Shown: piece after piece, positions 1-7,938 of the stretch
How positions within the stretch are numbered: the first letter of the stretch is position 1
Layout: each line of letters opens with the position of its first letter
Source of the DNA: CBDDFQ01 sp965227035
GTDB lineage: Bacteria; Pseudomonadota; Gammaproteobacteria; Burkholderiales; Burkholderiaceae_C
NCBI GenBank assembly: GCA_965227035.1
Contig: OZ245724.1
Span: 434,001 to 498,000 of the forward strand
Reading direction: 5' to 3'
DNA length: 64,000 nt
Program-made: the position numbers and the translations under genes
The notes under the pieces: model-generated
The model's input: the letters and a program-made list of their open reading frames with translations, nothing else
Told to the model about the DNA's origin: nothing
The model's database searches: none

Positions 1-233
1 CATGCGCCCAGCGCATCCGGGAAATCGAACTCCGCGCTTATATCTGCACGAGTTGCGCCCTCTCTCACAACGGATGCTTCTGCGCGCGCGCCCAGGGCGA
101 GTTGAAGCGCATCGATCAGGATCGATTTGCCAGCACCCGTTTCCCCTGTCAGCACCGAAAAGCCCGAAGACAGATCGAGTTCGAGTTCACGCACGATCAC
201 GAAATCGCGCAACATCATTCGTTTAAGTGCCAC
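1..233 (-). CDS. recN: DNA repair protein RecN, N-terminal part (cut by window edge)
   Basis: Only about 77 N-terminal codons are present; the gene runs off the left edge. The translation contains RDFVIV, then SGFSVLTGETGAGKS with a Walker A P-loop (GETGAGKS) followed by ILIDAL, the classic start of RecN, an SMC-like ATPase that acts in recombinational repair of double-strand breaks. I place the start at the GTG at 233-231: it lies two bases after the nadK stop, has a purine-rich stretch (GGGGGCGC) upstream, and gives an N-terminus of usual length. An ATG at 218 is the alternative but has no visible ribosome site. It probably forms an operon with nadK, an arrangement common in betaproteobacteria. 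Confidence 0.93.
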   Translation of the reverse strand, partial: MALKRMMLRDFVIVRELELDLSSGFSVLTGETGAGKSILIDALQLALGARAEASVVREGATRADISAEFDFPDALGA

Positions 234-235
234 GA

Positions 236-1132
236 CTAAGCGCCCCCTTCATTCCAGTGAAGCTTCTTGCGTAGCGTGTCGAAGTACGTCCAGCCTTTCG
301 GATGCAGAAACCGCACGCCGTGCTGCGAACGGCGAACCACGATCCGGTCGCCGTGTTGCAGCGACGCGAGCGATTGCATGTCGAAATTGGCGCTCGCATC
401 GCGTCCGGCCACCAGCTCGATCACGATTTCAGCGTTGTCGGACAACACGATCGGTCGGTTGGACAGCGTGTGCGGTGCAATGGGCACCAGAACCCAGCCG
501 GACAGGGCAGGGTGCAGCATCGGACCACCGGCAGACAGCGCATAGGCGGTCGATCCGGTCGATGTGGCGATGATCAATCCGTCAGCCCGCTGATTCGCAA
601 CGAAGTGCCCGTCGATCTCTACCCGCAACTCGACCATGCCCGATGTAGCACCACGGTTCACCACGACATCGTTCATGGCTAGCGCGTCGAACACGCATTC
701 GCCGTCGCGCAGCACCTTGGCGTGGATCAGGCTGCGCAGATCCTCTTCGTATTCACCGCCCAGCATGGGGGTGAGCGTGTCCTGATAGTGGTCGAGAGAG
801 ATATCGGTAATAAAGCCGAGCCGGCCCTGGTTGATGCCGATGAGCGGCACATTGAACTGCGCCAGCTGACGCCCGATGCCCAGCATGGTGCCGTCGCCGC
901 CCACCACCAAGCCTAGATCGCAGTTCTTCCCGATGGACGCCACGTCCATGGTCGGGCATTGCAGCTTGCCGAACGCCTTGGCGGTTTCGGTCTCCAGCGC
1001 CACCTCGCAACCCTGAGATATGAGGTACGCGCCTATGTCTTCAAGTAGTTTTCGACCCGTTTCTGCAGCCGCGCCCGCCTGTGGAGCGTGGTATTTGCCA
1101 ATGAGGGCAACGTGTCGGAATTTGGAACTCAT
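236..1132 (-). CDS. nadK: NAD kinase
   Basis: The 298-residue protein phosphorylates NAD to NADP in the cytoplasm. The diagnostic GGDGT motif lies at about residues 78-82 within LVVGGDGTMLG, and the second conserved block (AMNDVVVNRG) is near residue 153, followed by the GSTAYALSAGGP segment that shapes the NAD site. Its length matches bacterial NadK (about 290-300). It is transcribed towards recN with only two bases between the genes, and diverges from hrcA across just 28 bp (1133-1160), so the two promoters must overlap the opposing coding starts or lie inside them. Nothing unusual is seen. Confidence 0.96.
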   Translation of the reverse strand: MSSKFRHVALIGKYHAPQAGAAAETGRKLLEDIGAYLISQGCEVALETETAKAFGKLQCPTMDVASIGKNCDLGLVVGGDGTMLGIGRQLAQFNVPLIGINQGRLGFITDISLDHYQDTLTPMLGGEYEEDLRSLIHAKVLRDGECVFDALAMNDVVVNRGATSGMVELRVEIDGHFVANQRADGLIIATSTGSTAYALSAGGPMLHPALSGWVLVPIAPHTLSNRPIVLSDNAEIVIELVAGRDASANFDMQSLASLQHGDRIVVRRSQHGVRFLHPKGWTYFDTLRKKLHWNEGGA

Positions 1133-1160
1133 CTGGAAATTAAATCATTAAAATGAACCC

Positions 1161-2168
1161 ATGCTCGATGAACGTTCAAGGATGTTGTTAAAGGCGCTCG
1201 TCGAGCGTTACATCGCCGATGGACAGCCCGTCGGTTCGCGGACGCTATCGCGCGCTTCGGGGCTTGAACTCTCCCCTGCGACCATCCGCAACGTCATGTC
1301 CGATCTGGAAGAGTTGGGCCTGATCGCCAGCCCCCACACTTCCGCAGGACGCATTCCCACAGCCCGCGGCTACCGCCTTTTCGTCGACACCATGTTGACC
1401 GCAGAGCGTTCCGAGTTGATGACACCCAAGCTGCAGGCCGACCAGCCCCAGAAAGTCATCGCGAACGCCGCGAGCCTGTTGTCCAACCTGTCGCAGTTCG
1501 TGGGCGTGGTCATCGCACCCCGCCGCACCTCCACCTTCAGGCACATCGAATTCCTGCGCTTGTCCGAACGCCGCCTTCTGGTGATCATCGTGTCGCCCGA
1601 AGGCGATGTGCAGAACCGGGTGATATTTACCGAAGCCGACTATTCGCAGACCCAGCTCATCGAGGCCGCGAACTTCCTGAACGTGAACTACGCGGGACTT
1701 GCGATCGAGCAGGTTCAGCAGCGCCTGCAACGCGAGGTCGAAACCCTACAAGGTGAAATCGCGACGCTCATGCAAGCCGCGGTTAACGCGAGCACGGAAG
1801 CGCTCACGCAAGAGAACGACGAACTCGTCATATCGGGCGAACGCAACCTCCTGTCGGTGAGCGACTTTTCAAGCGATATGTCGCAATTGCGTCGTGCGTT
1901 CGATCTGTTCGAGCAGAAAACGCAAATCATGAAATTGCTCGACGTGTCCAGCCAGGCCGACGGCGTTCGCATCTACATTGGCGGCGAAAGTCAGGTGGTT
2001 CCGTTCGAGGAACTGTCGGTGGTGAGCGCGCGCTATGAGGTGAACGGGCAAGTGGTCGGCACCCTGGGTGTCATCGGGCCCACGCGCATGCCGTATGAAA
2101 AGATGATCCAGATCGTCGATATCACGTCGCGGCTGGTGTCGAACGCGCTGAGTCATAACAAGCCCTGA
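1161..2168 (+). CDS. hrcA: Heat-inducible transcription repressor HrcA
   Basis: The 335-residue protein has the HrcA N-terminal winged helix (SRMLLKALVERYI, VGSRTLSR, SPATIRNVMSDLEELG, then SAGRIPTARGYR, about residues 5-75), a central GAF-like dimerisation region and the C-terminal YIGGE/GVIGPTRMPYEKM block. HrcA represses groE/dnaK-type chaperone genes by binding CIRCE inverted repeats and is itself maintained by GroEL. I found no CIRCE repeat (TTAGCACTC-N9-GAGTGCTAA) in the short gap upstream, so no autoregulatory operator is evident here. The gene is monocistronic, followed by a tRNA gene and a terminator. Confidence 0.96.
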   Translation: MLDERSRMLLKALVERYIADGQPVGSRTLSRASGLELSPATIRNVMSDLEELGLIASPHTSAGRIPTARGYRLFVDTMLTAERSELMTPKLQADQPQKVIANAASLLSNLSQFVGVVIAPRRTSTFRHIEFLRLSERRLLVIIVSPEGDVQNRVIFTEADYSQTQLIEAANFLNVNYAGLAIEQVQQRLQREVETLQGEIATLMQAAVNASTEALTQENDELVISGERNLLSVSDFSSDMSQLRRAFDLFEQKTQIMKLLDVSSQADGVRIYIGGESQVVPFEELSVVSARYEVNGQVVGTLGVIGPTRMPYEKMIQIVDITSRLVSNALSHNKP

Positions 2169-2236
2169 GTTTCAAGCCTTGAGTTTCTGCCTCGCCGGGA
2201 AGTGGTCGCAGGGCCACTTACAATGCTGGCTCGGTC

Positions 2237-2313
2237 GGGACGTTAGCTCAGTTGGTTAGAGCAGAGGACTCATAATCCTTTGGTCGTTGGTTCAAGTCCA
2301 ACACGTCCTACCA
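2237..2313 (+). tRNA. tRNA with anticodon CAT, probably tRNA-Ile2 (lysidine type)
   Basis: The 77-nt cloverleaf folds cleanly. The acceptor stem GGGACGT/ACGTCCT closes with a G-U pair, the D arm is GCTC/GAGC, the anticodon arm is GAGGA-CTCATAA-TCCTT, the T arm is GTTGG-TTCAAGT-CCAAC, and the 3' CCA is encoded. The anticodon is CAT. The run from GACTCATAATC through TTGGTCG(C/T)TGGTTCAAGTCCA resembles E. coli ileX/ileY more than elongator tRNA-Met, so I read it as the AUA-decoding isoleucine tRNA whose C34 is converted to lysidine by TilS. Elongator Met remains possible; initiator Met is excluded because it lacks the three G-C pairs of the anticodon stem. Confidence 0.9.
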
Positions 2314-2328
2314 ATGGGAAATAGAAAA

Positions 2329-2357
2329 GGCGCTTGTTTTGCAAGCGCCTTTTTTTT
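2329..2357 (+). terminator. Rho-independent terminator after the tRNA
   Basis: An 8-bp perfect stem (GGCGCTTG at 2329-2336, CAAGCGCC at 2342-2349) with a 5-base loop is followed by eight T residues (2350-2357). It lies 15 bases after the tRNA CCA end, so it should end the tRNA transcript and any read-through from hrcA. Confidence 0.92.
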
Positions 2358-2613
2358 CATGTGGCCACTTGAAGCTCATGCCGACTTCGCAGCAGTGCAA
2401 GCTTGATGCTCGGAAAACTCACTGGAACATCGAATGCAAAAACGATTGAATGAAAGTTCAATCCACAAAACGTCGATCGAAAATTGAGTCGGCACTTTAT
2501 CTAAACACTTCCGCGCTGAGATACCAGCGCCAACCCGCCCGCAATCCATATACTTGTTCAACAGAACGCAGTCGCTGGATGTCACCGATCACAGTCCTTT
2601 CGAGGTGCAAAAA
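2358..2613. other. Intergenic stretch with no recognised feature
   Basis: About 255 bp between the tRNA terminator and the ribosome site of the next gene. It is more AT-rich than its surroundings. I see no convincing coding frame, tRNA or palindrome; the promoter of the following amidohydrolase presumably lies here but no clear -35/-10 pair stands out. Confidence 0.5.
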
Positions 2614-4224
2614 ATGAAAAGTCCGTTTGATTTCTTTGGGTCTTGCTTCATCTGCAACGGAGCGCATGCGGAGAATGAGCATCGACCACAATCGTCCCGG
2701 AGGGGCTTCCTGGGCGGTGCTATTGCCGCCCCCACGGCGCTCGCTGCGGCGTCTGCCGGGCTGTTTGGTACGAGCGCAACTGCCCAGACCGTGCCACTGG
2801 TGGCGCCGCCCCCGCCAGGCGGTAGCTACGTGCTGGCGCCGGACTGGACCCTCGCCTGGAGCAACGGTGCATTCGACCTTGTGCGAGATGCGTCGGTCGT
2901 CGTACGGAATGGCGTAATCGACAGCGTGGGTCGCGGGGCCGTCGGCGGTGATTTGCCACGGCGGGCGCTCCCCGGACAAGTTCTTTTGCCTGGATTCATC
3001 AGCGGGCATACGCATGTGTGCAGTGCGTCGCCTACGCGCGGAATCATCGAAGGCGGCCGATCATTCGCGCGGCCGCTCGAACTGGTCGAGACGCTTAGCG
3101 ACGAGGAGTTGGATGCACTGACCGCCTATAACCTCGCAGAGTTATTCCTCAGCGGGTGCACAACGCAGGTCGAGATGTCGCTAAGCCTGAGGCAAGCGCA
3201 ATCCTATGTGCGTGTTGGCAAGAAATGGGGTGCTCGCGGATACGTCGGCGGCATGATTCCGGGGATAGCCCGGCTATTCCCCATATGGTTTCGTCGGGAC
3301 GATAAGACGCTGACCGATTCGGTAGCCGACACGTTGAACGAAGTCGCTGCAAATCTGGCTTTCGCGCGTGACTTGAAGGCGTCGGGCAATGGACGCCTGC
3401 TTCCGATGATGGCACCCCATGCAACCGACACGCACACGCCGGAAACAATGGCGGCCATTCTCGCTGCGACCAGGGAGCTGGGCACCGGGCTGCAGATCCA
3501 TTTGTCCCAATCCGCCCGCGAAACAGAAACGGTACGGCGGCTATGGGGTTCGACGCCAACGCAGTGGTTGGAAAAACTCGGTTTCTTCGATATGCCGGTC
3601 TTCGGCGCGCACATGACGGGGATCGACCCAGCCGTCGATCTGGACATCCTCAAGAAGCACGGCGCTGTCTATGCCCACTGCCCTTCCGCCGGCGGGGCTG
3701 GCGGAGGTGGCGGAGTACAGCCCTATGTCGAGGCGCTGGCGGCCGGCGTGCCGACCAATATAGGCATCGACACTCATTCGAACGACTACGTCGAGAACAT
3801 GAAGCTCGCCGTGATCGTTGGGCGCACGCGGGCTCGCATGTTGCAGTCGGCTGGCTCCAAGCAGCCAGTCAAACTGCCGACTATCTGGTCGGCAATAGAG
3901 GGAGCGACGGTGTCAGCGGCTGACGGCCTCAGGCGCAAGGATCTAGGCCGGATCGAGAAAGGCGCGAGGGCCGACCTGGTGTCCGTCGACGTGTCGAGCT
4001 TCCTGGTCGGTAGCGGCGCGACGTCGCCGGAACCCCTCAACAATCTTCTTTACGCCAGTGGCTCGTCGGTTCGCGATGTCATCATCGACGGCGTCTACAA
4101 GGTTTCGAACGGACGCCTCGTTGCGGACGATCAAGCGGCTGTCGTGCGGCGAGGCGGCGAAGTCGTTCAAAAGATTTGGCGCAAGCTTGAAGAGGAGAAG
4201 TGGTTTGCTCCGACTGCAAGATAG
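2614..4224 (+). CDS. Exported amidohydrolase (AtzA/TrzA-like metal-dependent hydrolase) with Tat signal
   Basis: The 536-residue protein belongs to the amidohydrolase superfamily, whose TrzA/AtzA branch hydrolyses C-N or C-Cl bonds on heterocycles (deaminases, chlorohydrolases). Metal ligands are visible: GHTH (His132, His134), MAPHATDTH near residue 270, and GIDTHSNDY near residue 390. The start at 2614 has GAGG about 8 bases upstream; an in-frame ATG at 2554 lacks one. Residues 28-33 are SRRGFL followed by an Ala-rich hydrophobic stretch ending at about TSATA, a twin-arginine signal. Unusually, a 27-residue N-region precedes it, containing CFIC and two histidines. The substrate is unknown. 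It appears monocistronic. Confidence 0.82.
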   Translation: MKSPFDFFGSCFICNGAHAENEHRPQSSRRGFLGGAIAAPTALAAASAGLFGTSATAQTVPLVAPPPPGGSYVLAPDWTLAWSNGAFDLVRDASVVVRNGVIDSVGRGAVGGDLPRRALPGQVLLPGFISGHTHVCSASPTRGIIEGGRSFARPLELVETLSDEELDALTAYNLAELFLSGCTTQVEMSLSLRQAQSYVRVGKKWGARGYVGGMIPGIARLFPIWFRRDDKTLTDSVADTLNEVAANLAFARDLKASGNGRLLPMMAPHATDTHTPETMAAILAATRELGTGLQIHLSQSARETETVRRLWGSTPTQWLEKLGFFDMPVFGAHMTGIDPAVDLDILKKHGAVYAHCPSAGGAGGGGGVQPYVEALAAGVPTNIGIDTHSNDYVENMKLAVIVGRTRARMLQSAGSKQPVKLPTIWSAIEGATVSAADGLRRKDLGRIEKGARADLVSVDVSSFLVGSGATSPEPLNNLLYASGSSVRDVIIDGVYKVSNGRLVADDQAAVVRRGGEVVQKIWRKLEEEKWFAPTAR

Positions 4225-4372
4225 CTCGCGCAATTAATTGCATAACTGTTCAATGGGTCGGCCGTTACCGGACGGCGGATCCGCAGTCACCGCCGGAGAT
4301 TGCAGATGCTTGAGTGCCATCGCGAGGGTGTGAGCTTCCACTAGCTCCAAAGCCTGCCCCGACATCGGCACC

Positions 4373-5365
4373 TCACACCACACCCAAACTTTCCACCCGC
4401 CTCAACTTCTCCGCCAGATGCTCCCCCGCCCGAATCGGCGAGTATCTCGGCGGATTCGATTCGTCGGTGCAAGACGGAATGCATTCGATCAGTGCGTCGT
4501 CGTTGGGCATGTGAAAAAACACCATCGACAACCTGCGCGTGCTTTCTCCGGCATGCACTGGAGGATTGACGACGCGGTGAAGCGTCGAGCGCCATTTGTC
4601 GTTGGTCCATTGGGCCATCATGTCGCCCAAATTCACGATGTAGGTGCCGGGCAAAGGCTTCACCGGGTGCCATTCACCATCCAGTCCGCGCACCTCCAGA
4701 CCGCCGGGTTTGTCTTCGGTCATGAGTAGCGTGAGCGTGCCGAAATCGGTATGTGCACCGCTTCTGATTTGTCCTGGCTCGGGCACAGTTTCGAGCTTGG
4801 GATAGTGCTGGGCCGTCACGTTTCCGATTGAGCGATCCATCTTGTCGTCGAACCAGTCATCGGGCAGTTTCAAGGCTCTTGCACATATCCGCATCATCTC
4901 GACGGAGAGCCTGTTGCAGTCGTCGAAATACCGCGTCCACAGTCGCTTGAATTCGACGGGTGTGTCAGGCCACGGATTCGGTGCGACATGCTCTGATTTT
5001 TTGAGGTTGGCCTGATCGTCGGAAAAACTCTCGACACCGCTTCGGAACGATTCGCGCAGGTCTCCCGGCGCATTGGCGTCGCCCATGGTTCGCGCGAGCG
5101 ACTTCGCGAGCATGGGGTAGTAACCACGACCTCCTTTGCGCCCGGCGGCTGCATTCCGAAGTTTCTGCTCGACCGGTAAATCGAAAAACTCCTTCGTGGT
5201 CGCTCGAATTTGCTCGATCAGCTCAGGGTCTATCCCGTGACCCGAGATGACCAGAAAACCCCACTCTTCACAAGCCTGACCGAACGCTGCAGCCACGCGG
5301 TCGCGCGCAGCTTCGTCGTTGCCGAACCAGCCAGAGATATCTATGACGGGAACTTCGTTGTTCAT
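4373..5365 (-). CDS. 2-oxoglutarate/Fe(II)-dependent oxygenase, isopenicillin N synthase family (first copy)
   Basis: The 330-residue protein has the family's N-terminal DIOX_N part (PVIDISGWF, EEWGFLVISGHGI) and the double-stranded beta-helix core. Iron ligands are His205 and Asp207 (in GAHTDFGTLTLL) and His263 (in RSTLHRVVN); Arg278 and Ser280 (RLS) would hold the 2-oxoglutarate carboxylate. All cofactor residues are present, so an active oxygenase is expected, hydroxylating or oxidatively cleaving a small substrate in the cytoplasm. It is the last gene of a six-gene operon starting near 10107, 21 bases after the permease gene. It is a clear but diverged paralogue of the oxygenase at 6978-7937. 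The substrate is unknown. Confidence 0.9.
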   Translation of the reverse strand: MNNEVPVIDISGWFGNDEAARDRVAAAFGQACEEWGFLVISGHGIDPELIEQIRATTKEFFDLPVEQKLRNAAAGRKGGRGYYPMLAKSLARTMGDANAPGDLRESFRSGVESFSDDQANLKKSEHVAPNPWPDTPVEFKRLWTRYFDDCNRLSVEMMRICARALKLPDDWFDDKMDRSIGNVTAQHYPKLETVPEPGQIRSGAHTDFGTLTLLMTEDKPGGLEVRGLDGEWHPVKPLPGTYIVNLGDMMAQWTNDKWRSTLHRVVNPPVHAGESTRRLSMVFFHMPNDDALIECIPSCTDESNPPRYSPIRAGEHLAEKLRRVESLGVV

Positions 5366-5386
5366 GTTGAAGGAAGCCTATGGAAA

Positions 5387-6175
5387 TTACTCGTGCGCAG
5401 ACTCGTGCCAATGCTTCAGCAGCACATTGCCCAAAATCGACACGATCAGGAAAAACAGAAAGCCAAGAAGGGTTGCGGCAATGACTTCGGCGAACAGTAG
5501 CGCGGTATACATACGGCCTTGTGCAAAGATGATCTGCACGCCCAAGCCGCCCTGCGAGTTACCCGAGCCGATGATGAATTCACCGACGATCGCGCCGATG
5601 ACGGACAGGCCAGCCGATATGCGCAGCCCCGCAAAGATGCTTGGCAACGCCCCCGGAAAATGAAGCTTGCGAAATGCGACCTGGCTCTTCTTGTTGTGAA
5701 GAGCGAAAAGCTCCACCAGATTGCGCGAGGTAGATCGCAAACCCAGCAGCGTGTTGTTGATGATGGGGAACAGCGCCATGATGAAGCTGATGATCACCAC
5801 CGAGATCTCGCCGTATCCGAACCAGAGCACGATCAGCGGCGCGATCGCGACCACCGGAACTGTCTGCAGCAGCACCGCGTACGGATAAAGGCTGCGCTCC
5901 AGCATGCGCGACTGACTCATGACTGCGGCGACACCGATGCCGATCACGCAGGCCAGCAGATATCCGAGCGTCGCTTCGGCGAGCGTCTTGAGCGAGGCGG
6001 CCCACAGGTCGCCCATGTTCTCGATTGCAGCCGCAGCTACTTCTTGCGGCCCGGGCAACAGAAATCCCTTGCCTGCGTAGACGGTGACGGACAACAGATA
6101 CCAAAGACTGATCGCGATGATTGCCACACCTATTACCGGCGCAGCGGTCGAGAAGTGTTGTTTGAGTTTGCTCAT
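5387..6175 (-). CDS. ABC transporter permease, nitrate/sulfonate/taurine (SsuC/TauC) type
   Basis: The 262-residue inner-membrane protein has about six hydrophobic segments and the binding-protein-dependent permease coupling loop (LFALHNKKSQVAFRKLHFPGALPSIFAGLRIS, of the usual EAA type). SsuC/TauC relatives have the same VPVVAIAPLIVLWFGYGE motif. It forms the membrane channel for the binding protein at 7939 and the ATPase at 6172. Its ATG overlaps the ATPase stop codon by four bases (ATGA), indicating translational coupling. Confidence 0.92.
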   Translation of the reverse strand: MSKLKQHFSTAAPVIGVAIIAISLWYLLSVTVYAGKGFLLPGPQEVAAAAIENMGDLWAASLKTLAEATLGYLLACVIGIGVAAVMSQSRMLERSLYPYAVLLQTVPVVAIAPLIVLWFGYGEISVVIISFIMALFPIINNTLLGLRSTSRNLVELFALHNKKSQVAFRKLHFPGALPSIFAGLRISAGLSVIGAIVGEFIIGSGNSQGGLGVQIIFAQGRMYTALLFAEVIAATLLGFLFFLIVSILGNVLLKHWHESAHE

Positions 6176-6981
6176 GACGCCACCTTCGTCTGCAAACCAG
6201 CGTGCTGCAAACTTGCGTGCTGATGACGCAAAGCAGCGGACACGCGTCCGGTGAGTCCAGCGAATGCAGCGGTCGACCGCAATTCAGGCGATCGCGGAAA
6301 TTCGAATGGCACGTCTATGACTTCGAGGATGGTGCCAGGACGCGACGACATCACGACCACGCGGGTCGCCAGGTAGACCGCCTCGTGTACGTTGTGGGTG
6401 ACCATCAGCCCGGTGAAACCGGCGTCTTTCCATAGCGTGGACAACTCCTCCTGCAGAACGTCTCGCGTCAGTTCATCGACCGCCGCGAGGGGCTCGTCGA
6501 GCAGAAGCAATTGCGGCTCCAGCGCCAGTGCTCTTGCAAGTGACAGGCGCATTCGCATGCCGCCGGACAACTCGTGCGGATAACTTTTTTCGAAGCCGGC
6601 CAAGCCCACCATTGCCATCGCTTTTTTCGCGCGCGCCTTGTAGTCCTCCTGCCGATAACCCTCGAGCTCCATCAGTAGTTGCGCATTCTTTTCTGCAGTG
6701 CGCCAAGGCAGCAGGGCGGCCTCCTGAAACACGAATGCGCTTTTGATGTTTGCTGGTCGCAGGCACTCGCCAGTAGTCGGCTCGATGAGTTGAGCAATGA
6801 TTCGCAAAAGAGTCGACTTGCCGCAGCCGGACGGTCCGACGATCGCAACGAATTCACCCGCCCTGATTTCGAAATTCGTCGGCGCAAGAGCCTGAAGCCC
6901 CGACTGAAAAGTTTTCGAGACCGATCGCAGCGAAATGTCGGCACCGCGTACGCTCGCGCGAGGATCGCTATCTGAACTCAT
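6172..6981 (-). CDS. ABC transporter ATP-binding protein, SsuB/TauB type
   Basis: A 269-residue nucleotide-binding subunit with Walker A GPSGCGKS, signature LSGGMRMRLS, Walker B LLLLDEP and H-loop MVTHNVHEAV, the combination typical of nitrate/sulfonate/taurine importers. I place the start at the ATG 6981-6979, because it overlaps the stop of the upstream oxygenase by four bases; an upstream ATG at 7017 would add 12 residues inside that gene. Coupling on both sides (oxygenase before, permease after) ties transport to oxygenase synthesis. Confidence 0.93.
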   Translation of the reverse strand: MSSDSDPRASVRGADISLRSVSKTFQSGLQALAPTNFEIRAGEFVAIVGPSGCGKSTLLRIIAQLIEPTTGECLRPANIKSAFVFQEAALLPWRTAEKNAQLLMELEGYRQEDYKARAKKAMAMVGLAGFEKSYPHELSGGMRMRLSLARALALEPQLLLLDEPLAAVDELTRDVLQEELSTLWKDAGFTGLMVTHNVHEAVYLATRVVVMSSRPGTILEVIDVPFEFPRSPELRSTAAFAGLTGRVSAALRHQHASLQHAGLQTKVAS

Positions 6982-7937
6982 GCGGGTTCCTTCGTTTCGT
7001 ACATGCGGTTGTAGCACTCGGAAAGATGTTGCTCGACGGTGATGGGCGGCAACGCGGGTGCTTCTTCACCGCCAAGGCAACCTGGCAGGCACTCGACCAC
7101 GTAGTCGGGATGTCCGGTGTAGAAGAAGGGAAGCGAATAGCGCTCGCGTCCGGACAAATTCACCACACGATGCAGCGTGGAGTGATAACGATTGTTGGTC
7201 CAGCGCGCCATCAGATCGCCGATGTTCACCACGAAGGTGTCGGGGATCGGTGGGGCATCGATCCATGTGTTCGTTTGCACATCGAGCACCTGCAAACCGC
7301 CGACGTCCCCTTGCGCAAGCAGCGTCAGTCCACCGAAATCGGTGTGTTCGCCGCAACCTCTTTCGTTGGGCTTCGGATTCGCGGGCTGCGGCGGATAGTG
7401 CAGCAGGAACAGGGTGCCCATACCGCCATCCATGAACTTGTCGAAAGCGTGTTCGTCAAGGTCGAGTGAAAGCGCAAGACCGCGCATCAGCCTTTGAACT
7501 ACCTGCAACGCTTGAGCAAAATATTCTTCCATCACCGGTTTGAAAACCTGCAGCTGTTGCGGCCACACATTGGCACCATGATTGAAACGCTTCGCCATGA
7601 CGCGCGGATCTGTCGCGGGCAAGTCTTCCCCCACGTAGTAACCCTCTTTCAAATCGGGCGGCGTGCCTTGCTGAAGCGTCTGTCCGCTCATGGGCTGATA
7701 CCCGCGATTGCATGGTGACTTCGACTTGTCGAGAGTCATTTTTTCTTCTAGAGGCAAGTCGAAGAGGCTCTTGATTTGCCCGAAAACCTGCTCGCGCAAT
7801 TCGGAAGAAAGCCCGTGATTCGATACGTAGAAAAATCCACGGGACTCGCAGGCTTCACGCAATTGCATGGCAACGAGTCGGCGATCTTCGAGCCTGTCGC
7901 TCTGCAGTCCACGAATGTCGATGACGGGTAGATTCAT
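6978..7937 (-). CDS. 2-oxoglutarate/Fe(II)-dependent oxygenase, isopenicillin N synthase family (second copy)
   Basis: The 319-residue protein has the same architecture as the oxygenase at 4373-5365: PVIDIRG and ESRGFFYVSNHGL at the N-terminus, then a jelly-roll core. Iron ligands are His198, Asp200 (GEHTDFGGLTLL) and His256 (HSTLHRVVN); Arg266 and Ser268 (RYS) match the 2-oxoglutarate anchor. It lies between the binding protein (one base upstream) and the ATPase (4-base overlap), so it is an integral part of the transporter operon. Two oxygenases in one operon suggest two successive oxidations, or two related substrates of one importer. I cannot name the substrate. Confidence 0.91.
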   Translation of the reverse strand: MNLPVIDIRGLQSDRLEDRRLVAMQLREACESRGFFYVSNHGLSSELREQVFGQIKSLFDLPLEEKMTLDKSKSPCNRGYQPMSGQTLQQGTPPDLKEGYYVGEDLPATDPRVMAKRFNHGANVWPQQLQVFKPVMEEYFAQALQVVQRLMRGLALSLDLDEHAFDKFMDGGMGTLFLLHYPPQPANPKPNERGCGEHTDFGGLTLLAQGDVGGLQVLDVQTNTWIDAPPIPDTFVVNIGDLMARWTNNRYHSTLHRVVNLSGRERYSLPFFYTGHPDYVVECLPGCLGGEEAPALPPITVEQHLSECYNRMYETKEPA

Positions 7938-7938
7938 A

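Noticed and set aside
1133..1160. CIRCE operator upstream of hrcA
   Set aside because: I looked for TTAGCACTC-N9-GAGTGCTAA in the 28-bp gap and surrounding bases; nothing similar is present.
4260..4300. GC-rich inverted repeats after the amidohydrolase gene as a terminator
   Set aside because: Short stems with a long loop and no T run; not distinguishable from chance in GC-rich DNA.
5519..6223. Plus-strand frame opposite the permease gene
   Set aside because: Antisense shadow of a clear ABC permease with typical low-hydrophobicity His/Asp/Arg-rich translation.
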